Positions 11,072 to 20,513 of a stretch of DNA of 64,000 bases are shown here, piece by piece. Position numbers and translations under genes: made by a program. Below the pieces are notes generated by a model. That model was not told the DNA's origin. It ran no database searches and worked only from the letters and a program-made list of their open reading frames with translations. The first letter of the stretch is position 1; each line of letters opens with the position of its first letter. The DNA is from Hormiphora californensis (taxonomy: Eukaryota; Ctenophora; Tentaculata; Cydippida; Pleurobrachiidae), in contig CM035351.1 of NCBI GenBank assembly GCA_020137815.1, forward strand, positions 2,924,409-2,988,408. Reading direction: 5' to 3'.

Positions 11072-14000
11072 ATGATTCGTCAATGTGTCCGACCCCTCCG
11101 ATGTTTCACTACCCTGACCGAGGCTCGGGCAGTAGCGGATGCTCTCCCACTACCCGATCACTTGGCACTTCTCAGTGCCATCCCCGAGAGGGTGCTGGAG
11201 GGGGTACCGGCTGATAAACACAGTTCGGCACTACAGATTCTATCCATGCAGAGGCCTGACGCCTGGAAGCAGCTCAAGGGTCTCTTTAGTGAACAGCTGT
11301 TGTTGGATCCTGCAAATTCTTCTCTCTATCTCACTGCAGTGGTCTCCAAACTCCGTACCAAGTGAGTAGTGTGGGAGGGGGAGGGGGTCTAATATATAAA
11401 TTTCGACTCAAAATTGCGATTTCAATGCATGTGATTTGAGGCCGTTTGAGGGACTTCCATAACTGTTAACTCTCCGCCCTTTTCCAGGGGTGTTAGTTTC
11501 AAGAAAAAGCCATTGAACGCAAAGAAGCATGCGAGCTATCTTGATGGAAATAAGAGGATGTTATCAGAACTCCCGGTGACATCCACCCTGGATAAAATTA
11601 CAACTGCACTCTACTGGCTCGATCATGGACATACTGATTATCTGACCAGGTTAGGAATTGAATCCAGCTAGTCCCCCCTTTTTTGGATCATGGTGAACTC
11701 ACTGCGTGTAGGACCTATTCACCCTTCCGAATAAAAACCTCATGAACACCCGTAATTATTTTTCCAGGTGTCTTAGTGGTGTTCAGCTTAAGGAGGTGCT
11801 TGACTGTTTCCAACTTATCCGGCCCATCCTAGTTGATCCCTCGGCCCCCATTGGGGTCATGGAGCTAGTTATCAGGCATGTCATGACGTGTGGAGATCTG
11901 GCTAAACTCGCTGCTCTCTCTACTCTTTACCCTGGGACCAACTTAGCAGGTACTTGAGAGGTATTTTGAATAGTTTTGCTGTTTGTTAGCACTTTCTCTG
12001 GAAAATAATGTCTAGTAAACACCTCTCGTATTTAGTCGATTGACCAATTTCTTCTGCAAACCTCGATTTACCGGATTCCCCAGGGAAGGGTTTTCCACGG
12101 TATTATGTATTGAGGTGTATGGTGTAATTTAAAAAATAAATCCTCATTGGGGGAAATTTTACCGTCCTGTAAATTAGACAAAAAACCATGTGTTTTTAAT
12201 GGTTAATTACAGCTTAAACAGACACAAAAGGAACACTGGACAATACTAACTGAAGTCATGGATCTATTGGGTACTTTTTTTCAGTGTGAGTTCATTCCTC
12301 TGCCACATGATGGAAGACATTATGGTGTTCGGCTTCGGGTCACCTCTTATCAGTTTAAACAGCTCTGGAGTAGTCAAGATACCTAAACAGCCTCTTACCT
12401 CAGTAAAAGCTTGATTGGATTCTAGATGAATTTAGAAAATAGAATCTAATCCAACTTTCCTGTAAATTCGAGTCCTTTCAAGTTTCATGCACCTGATCTC
12501 TTCATTGTCTTACATAGTAATACACGCTGAAACACGCTGCATGTACTAGTTCATCCGGCCCTAGTTATCAGTTCCGAATCTCGTGGCAAACTTCCTCCAT
12601 GCCTTCCACAGGATGCCTGCTAAATTCCTATAGATAGAACTGTAAAAGATGGGATTCAGGAGGCTGTTGCTAGGCAATACCACTAAGGTGAATACCTCTT
12701 GAATGATTTCTGATGGCGCTGCCGGGTTAATCCAACTGAAGTAGAAGATAGTGAAAATATAGGAAAGCCACGCAACCACCTGACTACCAATCAGCAGGGA
12801 CATCTTCAGAGCGAGCTTCTTCACATTATTAACTGAGTTTGGTTGTGCCCCAGCCTCCGTACTGGTCCTGTGGCTGGTTACCAGGATAGATATGTAGGAC
12901 ACGGATAGCGTGATCATCAGCATGGTCACCAACCCGCAGTATCCGATCTTGTAGGGCATGTAGGAGAGTTGGTTTTTGAACACATTCGCCTCGCACAGAG
13001 GACTGTTTCCATAGTAACCAATGGGTAGGTAATCAAATATGGTCGGGTCTGATGTGATGTTCCGGAGATCCTCGAGAACGGCTTCCATGCCCCTATCTCC
13101 AGGTGTGCTGTTGTAAACCAGGGTGTGCATTTTGGAGATGTGGGAGCCATCGGGGCGCTGTATAAATGGATTTAACCTTGGTTCTGTGAGAACCATATTG
13201 GTCCGAAAGAACTCCTGTATTCTCCAGTAGGGAATAACTGGAATTAGTGCATGGACCACGTTGAATATGCCAATGGCTCCTGTTGTAACCCATGCTCCTC
13301 TCACAGAGAACGAGTCGACGTGATCGAGGAAAATGAGAAACCTTACCATACTCATTGCAGTGATGGTCATAAATGAGCCATGGGCGGAGATCGAGAAAAC
13401 GCAGCCAAGCCCAGCGCATAAGAAGCTAGATCTCCACTTTGCATCAACTTTGCAGTAGTCGTCAATAGTGTAAAGGACAACTGCAACCACGACCAACATG
13501 ATAAGGTAGACCCCCATAAGGAGATCATATCCAGCCACCTGCATCCGGAATATCCTATCTACCTTACCCTTCTCACTTTCCGGCGTTTCCCAGTACGTCT
13601 CGAAGCCTATGAAGAGGTTCAACGTTACAACAGCCAAGCCTACCACTAGAGTCGATCCGAGGAGGGCATTACTCCCAATCATTAATTTGCTGCTACTCAA
13701 TGTACCGATCTTACATCCCTCACACTCATCGCGGCCATTGGCACAGTCCCTCACTCCATTGCACACCTCGCTCTGTGCTACCCACGAGATATCTCCATCT
13801 TCTTTGGAACAGTAAAACCGGTTCGGACAATACAGCTCGTCTAAACTGTTATCACACTCAGTGGTCCCATCGCACAGCTTATCCAGGGTGACGTCAGCTT
13901 GCTTCAAATTATCTGTCGCGGGCGGACAGTTGAAAAATATTGTGGTAGGAATTATTGTATGATCAGGAGAAAGCTCCTGAACTGCAACAAAAACCCGATT

Positions 14001-17000
14001 GCACAGGTCTGTGACCCATTTTGAAATGTTAACCCAATAGTACTCCTCCTCTAATATGTGTTGGCATTCAATTTTCTCGAAAATATCTCGGAGTGGGTGG
14101 CCCGAATAATCCAAAAGCACATTTATGATTCTTCTCTCGGAATTTACCAGAACTCTACCTACTGTAGCATTCTGGCCTACGGTGAGTGATGAATTGCAGT
14201 TGATCACGTCATCAAAACCCCGACAATTTAGATACTGTAGAGAATCTTTAATTGAGCAAGCGTGTTCCTCAGAGAGACAAGTGTGGTATGAACCATCATT
14301 CAAACATGTCAATTCCACGACATTTTTGCTACACAGACACTCATCGAGACTATGAAGACATTGGCCGACCCCATCGCACACCTGTGAAAAGGGGATACAC
14401 CCAGGACCTCTCGGACAAAAGAACCTCGATTCACCATTCTCACAACCACACTCGTCTGTGGAACAAAAGCTCGTTCCTGAGCACTCAAGTGTCCCCATGG
14501 TTGCTTTGGAATGCAATGTAACTATATTACATGTCATGCTGATGTTTCCAAAAGACAACTCCTTAAGAAATTCCATCTTTTCGTCGACCTTGCGAGGACC
14601 TTGACCAATGAGGAACCTGTTTCCGTCCATGTTGGTGGCCAACCATATAGCATCTGGAAAAAATGGGCATTTCGTTTCGTAAAATTCCGGTGTTCTGAAC
14701 AGTAGCTGGACATTCTTGGTGGCGTTAACAAATCTCCAATGTGTGGTTTTAGAATACCATAGCTGCCACTTTAGAGCTTCTAAACACCGACTACCCTCGG
14801 TATTTTCGTAAGAGAAATACCTTTCTCGATAATCTATCACCATCAAGTTGCTGGTCACTGCTCCAGCAATGAGAAATGCCATGATACAGACATCGGCCAT
14901 AGTTACAACCTTTATAGCCGCGTAAAGAGTGGTATCAAAATCATCATCAATGCGCTGGCAAGCGCAAAGGTGACCCCATCCATTCCCCGAAAAAATTCCC
15001 TCAAGAAACGGCCTGCTTGCTCACATCGCGTATTATATACAGTCAGACCCCGATTTAGTGGCCCCCGATTTAGTGGCACCCCGATTTAGTGGCAGGATTT
15101 TTTTCCCCCAAAAGTTTTTTGTGAAGTTTTTTTGAAAATTTTTCAAAGGAATACCAGCCACGTCCGAATCGTGTTTCGAATCAGTGAATCTTATCGCATG
15201 TCCTGCTGCTAATTAGACGGTTCGGAACGAACCGATACGTGATCCCCATGGGGCCATTGAATCATAAGTTCACCAAGCGTCAAAATTTCGATTCGATGGG
15301 ATCACGTTTCAATTCGTTCCGAACCGTCTAATTAGCAGCAGGACATGCGATAAGATGTACCGATTCGAAACACGATTCGGACATGGCTGGTATAACTTAG
15401 AAAAATTTTCACAATTTTTTTGAAAAAGTTATTTTATAGTTTTCTATTTCTAATCAGAAATGATCATGTCATCAATACATGAATATTGCATATAACAGTT
15501 AGAGGTGTCTTTAGTCTTAGTACAGCATTTTGGGCATAAAATAGGTTTTTATGGGCCAAATATGGCTCACCCCGATTTAGTGACACGCCGATTTAGTGGC
15601 AGGATTTCTTTCCCCCGAGGATGCCACTAAATCGGGGTCCGACTGTAATTATAATATTACCTTACTCTCGTTTTTTAAGAAACGCTTTAGTAAGAAACTT
15701 TTTTATAGGAAACTTTTCAAATGTAAATCACACAATTCAGAGACACCACAACAAAATAGAACACCCCTAACTTGTTTAGTTTCTTGATAAAGGATAATTT
15801 CTATTCGTTTTTGGATTGCTTACACCTGTAGTTTCCTAGAAAAAAGTTTCTTGTTTAAAAGTTTCTTGAAATATGCGAGCTTAATTAACGAGAGTAAGGT
15901 ATATAAAATTAATTGAAATTAATGGGCCGGAAAGGTTGCCCTATTATTTGAGCTATCTTTGACACCTTAACATTCACGGGCTACAGACAGGGTACAGTCT
16001 ATGCTTCGTCTATATGTACAAGGTAATGTACTGGTTCCAAAGGTAGCTCAAATGATCACATACTATTGCAGCTGTTGCTACCATTTATAAGGCGATTATA
16101 ACTAGCGTGGGGAGCTTTAATAGTAACTTAAGTCACACCTTTATAAACAATGGAGCAAAGAAAGTACATAATCGATGCGCATATTATATCACGCTAATAC
16201 AATGCCTCGAGATATAATATATAATATATATTTTCTTTTATAAAGAAAGAAACGATAATCTGATCGTGTCGTTTTTTAACGACTATCGTGGTCAACATAA
16301 ATTCAGAATTCTGAATAATGAGATCTGAGCAAGTATTAAATAGGGAAGAAAATCGAAAAATACTGGGCTTGGCCGGGAAATGAACCAGGGACCTTCAGAG
16401 AGACATGTATAGCTATGAGCAATATAATATGTGTGAAAGGATTGCAGTCGCCATTTCGTCATTTCTCAACCGATATTATAGAGTCTCCAAAGTGGTTTGT
16501 CGAAATTGGAGCTCAAAAGTTAACCAAATTATTTTGAGAACGGGAGGTTCAATCTCAAAATCCTTTTGGAAGTTTTCGATATCTATATACATAATCATTT
16601 AATCAATCTCCCTGGGTTTTGCAAATTACAAGCTGCAATAATACTTATCATTATACAGCTCGTAATAACTGCATAATATTATATGTAGTATGACAATATG
16701 TAGTATGACAATATATACAACATATAATATATATGTAGTGCCATTTGGACTCCTCTGATTATATAAAATCAACAAAAATAAGATTTAATACGGATAATTG
16801 TTATATAATGGGGATATAATGCATGCTATGGGGCTTGATTTACCTACGTCTCATTATTGTTCAACATTTTACAACTCAGGGGGGGATTGACAATATGTTT
16901 CGCGAGGACAAGTGCAACTAAGTGAGCGTGACCACACAGAACTATTATAGTTGCTTGCGGAGGCCCGTACACATGGTTACCACTTCGTGTCATACTTCCC

Positions 17001-19664
17001 GGAAGTCTTATTGCACTCTGATCGTTTCTCGTTTCCTGTTGCCCTCGTTCTCTCAGTACAAACACCACATTTTGTCACCTGTTTCTTTCTTTCACGTTCA
17101 ACAATCACTCACAGCCCTCCTCCTACTCCCCAGTGGTCTCTACGCAGCTTAGATAATGCCCAATGTGTCTCTAATAAGCTTAGAAATGGCCCATTTTCAC
17201 TGAAAAAGTACCCGAAAATCCCACCCGCCCACCCCCAGCCACCCTCCCTTTAATCTTTATCTCTACTGAAAATGGACACACCTCTCACCTCATCACCAAC
17301 AACATCACGGTACCAATCAGAAATCAAATACTGTAAGTTCATCTGTCCGTATTGTCTGTTCATCTATTGTGTACTGTTGATAATGATACTGGAGTAAACC
17401 TTACCAATCAATAATTTAATTAGAGCTACTATAGACAGACTACCCCAGACCCAAGCTTGAGAAGTGTCCACTCGACGGACCCGGGACCGTCGTCGTAACA
17501 AACAAACGAACAGGCCTTCCTGCACAGCCACCCAAGCTTGAAACTTTGCCCCCTAACTTGTCATGTTGCTTATTCGCAAGATAACTGCAATGCCCTCACG
17601 GGGCGGAGATGCGAAGAGTGCAACCGACCTTTAACCGTGGGGGCTGCATAAGTGTCTGGCAAGTACAATGACTGACTGACATTAAGAATGCCATGATATT
17701 AACTGACCACAACACGATGACAGGCGCTATGACGAGGTTGCAATGTCGTTCTGCCCTACGGGGCAGAGTTTGGCACGCTATAACCTATCTGTGCCACCAC
17801 CACCTCTCGTATTTAACTTGGTCCTTGGATCACACAATCACTGCGCTGGCAAGCGCAAAGGTTTCCATCCCCCTCTCATTACCTCCTCATCTCAGTGGTT
17901 GGGAAACTGTTACAAGACTCGGATCCCGGGAGCAGGTTGGATATCTTCACCCAATACCTTGTTCACCTGTCTAACCAGCGAGACAGTGTGGCGATATACA
18001 AGATACTGATGGAACTCAAGGTATAGACATACTTCCATATAGGGTGCTAGTATAACAATCGGATCCCGCTTTACCGGGATGCTCGGAAATCGGGGTCCGA
18101 CTTCTTCTTCTTCTTCTTCTTGGAGGCCGTCTCCATTGGTTGGGGTGCGACTGTTATACTACAGTACAGGTTACCATCCTTGTCATATCTTACAGGCAGG
18201 AAAACAGAGGTGTCCCCTATTTTGAATTCAGGATAAGTGACTCCGTGTCAACTCTAAATGTTTCAGATGCCTGAGGACGTGCTGCGTCAGACATGTCTGG
18301 AATTCCTACACAATAACCAAGATGATCTCCTTCTCACCACCCTCCTAGCATGCCAAGGATCCTTCCTAGATGTAGCAGGCATCCTGACCCCTCCCAATCT
18401 CTCCACACCCCAGGACCAGGTGCTGGGACTAGCTACAAGATACCTAACCTCACCTCTCTTACCATACTTCCTGCACAAGGTATCCCGTCCTGGGTTCCTG
18501 CCCAATAACCCCAATATGACTTGGTATGTGCTGCAGCTGCTAGATCGAGCTTCCAGAGAGGGTGAGAGTATAATGTCTTCTAGAGATGGTGAGAGTGTAA
18601 TGGCTTCTGGAGATGGTGAGGGTTTCATGTGTCCTCTAGTGTCCCTGCTGACCCCTCACCAGCGAGGGGACCTTATAATGAGGTGCATGGAGGAAGGGTC
18701 CAACACTGACCTCATCCTTCCTATAATGAAGGTTAGCTGGGGAGATGAGAGTGCATTAGCCACTCTAGCACACGTCCTCCATTCTCTCCAAAACACCCTA
18801 TCTGCCAGCGATTATCTTGATGATATCTTTACCCTTACATTCCCCTCCCTACCCTCCCAAACTGTCCTGGATCTCACCAGGACACTCTTTGATGGGGGTG
18901 TCATGTCGGAGTACGGGAAGAACCTCTGGACGATCTATGGGAATTCAGCCCGGGGTAACACTGACATGGCTAGAGGGTTGTTTGCGGAGTGTTACCATGA
19001 CAACACGGTATACTTCTCCTCTGGAGACCTCCAGAATCTCCAGACACTTTGCCCTGAGTTGGATGGTGATATTAGTGACAAGATTGAAGTGCTGGCCAGG
19101 TACAATGAGGATCTGGATGACATCATAGAGTCACGTGACCTACCAAAACTTCTCAAATTCCCTGACTTCAGTTTATCACTTCTTCATGACAATACATGGC
19201 TACTTAAAATTGTGGAACACTTCTCAGTTCACATTGCGTTCCATGTTGCCATAACAACAGCCGGTAGCAGCGCAGGGTTGTATGAGCTGTTGCGGCAGGT
19301 GGAGGGAACGAGTTACTACACCCGGGTTGTCCGGTCATTCTGGCCTATCCTACCAGGCAATCTCAAGTCTTACACCAGGAAACACCAAAATCAGAAAACT
19401 ACAACTGCCCAAATGTACTTTTACAGCTACTGCAACAATTTTGGGTACAGCAATGCCCTGAGTGAGACATTGCTAGCTGGGGAAATGGGGAGACGAGATG
19501 TTGTAGAGACGCATCTTACTTCGTTCTTATTGACACGGGATGGAGAAATTGGGACAGCTGCAAGACACATGGGAGGACTCGGGAAACTTGATAAAGTGAT
19601 GTTAAATTTGTTATTGGACACAGGGAAAGGGATTGAAGGAAAAGAGAATTTGTTAACAGTTTAA
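11072..19664 (+). CDS. Unrecognised alpha-helical protein, possibly mitochondrial
   Basis: Proposed exons: 11072-11361, 11488-11649, 11768-11949, 17896-18020, 18267-19664. All junctions are GT-AG with matching phases, giving 718 residues; an extra exon in the large intron cannot be excluded. The N terminus (MIRQCVRPLRCFTTLTEARAV) is Arg-rich, without acidic residues early on, and could be a mitochondrial presequence. The rest is leucine-rich and helical, with repeated patterns such as RQTCLEFLHNNQDDLLLTTL, reminiscent of PPR/TPR-like solenoids, but I see no definite family. A short repeat in exon 5 (REGESIMSSRDGESVMASGDG) is low complexity. The fourth intron (11950-17895, about 5.9 kb) contains an antisense GPCR gene and several small transposons. 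Confidence 0.7.
11950..12560 (+). other. Intron sequence without recognised features
   Basis: This is the start of the large intron of the helical-protein gene, up to the 3' end of the antisense GPCR gene. It is AT-rich with no long ORF, and I recognise no repeat. Confidence 0.5.
12561..14900 (-). CDS. Rhodopsin-like GPCR with LDL-receptor class A ectodomain (single exon)
   Basis: This 779-residue receptor lies in one uninterrupted exon. The hydrophobic N terminus (CIMAFLIAGAVTSNL) is a signal peptide. The ectodomain of about 400 residues contains LDLa-type modules: one at about 153-190 (FFCPRGPGCIPFSQVCDG with SLDEC) and two further ones (LCDGTTECDNSLDELYC; EVCNGVRDCANGRDEC). Seven membrane segments follow from about residue 415. 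TM7 contains NSLLNPIFY, the class A NPxxY motif. The canonical DRY at the end of TM3 appears as MVRF. The architecture resembles relaxin-type receptors (LDLa plus rhodopsin fold), but no leucine-rich repeats are seen. It is nested antisense in an intron. No polypyrimidine-AG precedes its ATG, in contrast to the + strand genes. The ligand is unknown. Confidence 0.9.
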   Translation of the reverse strand: MADVCIMAFLIAGAVTSNLMVIDYRERYFSYENTEGSRCLEALKWQLWYSKTTHWRFVNATKNVQLLFRTPEFYETKCPFFPDAIWLATNMDGNRFLIGQGPRKVDEKMEFLKELSFGNISMTCNIVTLHSKATMGTLECSGTSFCSTDECGCENGESRFFCPRGPGCIPFSQVCDGVGQCLHSLDECLCSKNVVELTCLNDGSYHTCLSEEHACSIKDSLQYLNCRGFDDVINCNSSLTVGQNATVGRVLVNSERRIINVLLDYSGHPLRDIFEKIECQHILEEEYYWVNISKWVTDLCNRVFVAVQELSPDHTIIPTTIFFNCPPATDNLKQADVTLDKLCDGTTECDNSLDELYCPNRFYCSKEDGDISWVAQSEVCNGVRDCANGRDECEGCKIGTLSSSKLMIGSNALLGSTLVVGLAVVTLNLFIGFETYWETPESEKGKVDRIFRMQVAGYDLLMGVYLIMLVVVAVVLYTIDDYCKVDAKWRSSFLCAGLGCVFSISAHGSFMTITAMSMVRFLIFLDHVDSFSVRGAWVTTGAIGIFNVVHALIPVIPYWRIQEFFRTNMVLTEPRLNPFIQRPDGSHISKMHTLVYNSTPGDRGMEAVLEDLRNITSDPTIFDYLPIGYYGNSPLCEANVFKNQLSYMPYKIGYCGLVTMLMITLSVSYISILVTSHRTSTEAGAQPNSVNNVKKLALKMSLLIGSQVVAWLSYIFTIFYFSWINPAAPSEIIQEVFTLVVLPSNSLLNPIFYSSIYRNLAGILWKAWRKFATRFGTDN
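14946..15033. mobile_element. Tiny inverted-repeat element (TGCGCTGGCAAGCG family), copy 1
   Basis: It starts atcaatgcgctggcaagcgc and ends gcttgctcacatcgcgta, an imperfect terminal inverted repeat. The same termini occur at 30801-30862 and 63519-63608, and one end occurs at 17836-17864. No coding capacity. Confidence 0.6.
15040..15645. mobile_element. Tigger/pogo-type MITE with TA target duplication
   Basis: This 606-bp element is bounded by CAGTCAGACCCCGATTTAG at the left and the inverse (ctaaatcggggtccgactg) at the right, each flanked by TA. CAGT...ACTG termini and TA duplication are typical of pogo/Tigger elements of the Tc1-mariner superfamily. The CCGATTTAGTGGC motif is repeated three times at the left end and again at the right. 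A second, internal palindrome of about 80-bp arms (about 15160-15240 against 15300-15395) surrounds the centre. There is no transposase ORF. Confidence 0.85.
15658..15901. mobile_element. Short palindromic MITE
   Basis: A 244-bp segment starts taccttactctcgtt and ends with the exact inverse aacgagagtaaggta. The interior is AT-rich with repeated aagaaacttttt/aaaagtttctt motifs facing each other. No ORF; superfamily not assigned. Confidence 0.6.
16318..16410 (-). repeat. Diverged fragment of the 321-bp tRNA-like repeat
   Basis: The segment gatctgagcaagtattaaat through gccgggaaatgaaccaggga matches the units at 21534-23130 with scattered changes. It covers the flank and 3' half of the tRNA-like part (B box) and stops before the A box. 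Confidence 0.75.
17836..17864 (+). repeat. Half copy of the TGCGCTGGCAAGCG element
   Basis: The sequence atcactgcgctggcaagcgc followed by aaaggt matches one terminus of the elements at 14946 and 63519. No opposite terminus is seen nearby. Confidence 0.55.
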
Positions 19665-19740
19665 TTTTTTTCAATTTTTTGCACATTTCTTAAACTCCAT
19701 TCTTTTTTATAATCGACCGTTATTTAACTCATATAACCAA

Positions 19741-19765
19741 TTACTTATCTCCTCCTAGCAGAGCC
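19741..19765 (+). promoter_or_regulatory. Putative trans-splice acceptor of the Maf gene
   Basis: The tract cttatctcctcctagcag has AG at 19756-19757 and again at 19760-19761; the ATG is at 19766. The preceding stop codon is 101 nt away. Confidence 0.55.
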
Positions 19766-20371
19766 ATGTCCCATTCCTTCCTATCTGGATACAGGATTAT
19801 CCTAGCCAGTGGTTCTCCCAGAAGGAAGGAACTCATGAAACAAGTCGGTATCCCTGCCGAGGTTATCCCCTCAAAATTCGAGGAAAACCTCTCCAAATCA
19901 GGGGTGTCAGCGGGGGAGTACTACAATATCCACAGCCCGGGGTAAGGCGAGGGAGGTATGGGGTGAAAACCGGGAATGGTGTTATCATTGGTGCTGACAC
20001 CGTGGTGGTCTCGGGTGACGGTGCAATTCTGGAGAAACCAAGGGACAAGGATCACGCGTTTGAGATGTTGAAAGGGTTGAGTGATGGAAGGACCCACACC
20101 GTTGTAACAGGGGTGTGTTTATGTTACGGTGAGAGAGAGCGGACATTTCACACTGAAACTGAGGTCCTGTTGAGGAGGGTTAGTGATGATATGATAAAGT
20201 GGTATGTGGCAACTGGGGAACCAATGGATAAAGCGGGTGGGTATGGGATACAGTCCCTAGGGGCAGGTGTTAGTGGAGAAGGTGAACGGTTGCTATAGTA
20301 ACGTTGTTGGGTTACCAGTTAGCCAGTTGTTGGTAGAGTTACAGGAACTTCTCACAGAGAAAACTGAATGA
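19766..20371 (+). CDS. Maf/ASMTL-type nucleotide pyrophosphatase, three frame breaks
   Basis: Maf-family proteins (bacterial YhdE/Maf, the N-terminal part of human ASMTL) hydrolyse non-canonical or modified nucleoside triphosphates. The signature [16 protein letters not shown] is near residue 13; [37 protein letters not shown] and [17 protein letters not shown] follow in family order. The homologous sequence passes through all three frames. +1 shifts are needed near 19930 (EYYN then [11 protein letters not shown]), near 19972 (GENR then NGVIIGADT) and near 20264 (SLGAG then [16 protein letters not shown]). The joined protein of 200 residues has the normal length of a stand-alone Maf domain, with no methyltransferase domain as in human ASMTL. 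It is a single exon. Three breaks in 340 nt could mean assembly errors, decay or unusual decoding. Confidence 0.8.
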
Positions 20372-20490
20372 TATCTGTTCTATTGATTATAGTGTTATTG
20401 TATTGAACATGTATTGGGATGCTCTTTTAGAATGAAATGTTTTTATTGCAATCAATTTCTCTAAATATGAAATCCCCCCAATTCTCCTTT

Positions 20491-20513
20491 CCTAACCTTC
20501 CTTTTATCTAGAT
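20491..20513 (+). promoter_or_regulatory. Putative trans-splice acceptor of CFAP410
   Basis: The tract cctaaccttccttttatctag has AG at 20510-20511, two bases before the ATG at 20514. Confidence 0.6.

Larger units (their letters stand above)
15902..17895 (+). other. Intron sequence with AT-rich and degenerate repeat content
   Basis: This is the rest of the large intron before exon 4 of the helical-protein gene. It holds AT-rich sequence (16190-16260, 16670-16740), a decayed fragment of the tRNA-like repeat (16318-16410) and a half-copy of the TGCGCTGGCAAGCG element (17836-17864). I see nothing coding. Confidence 0.5.
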
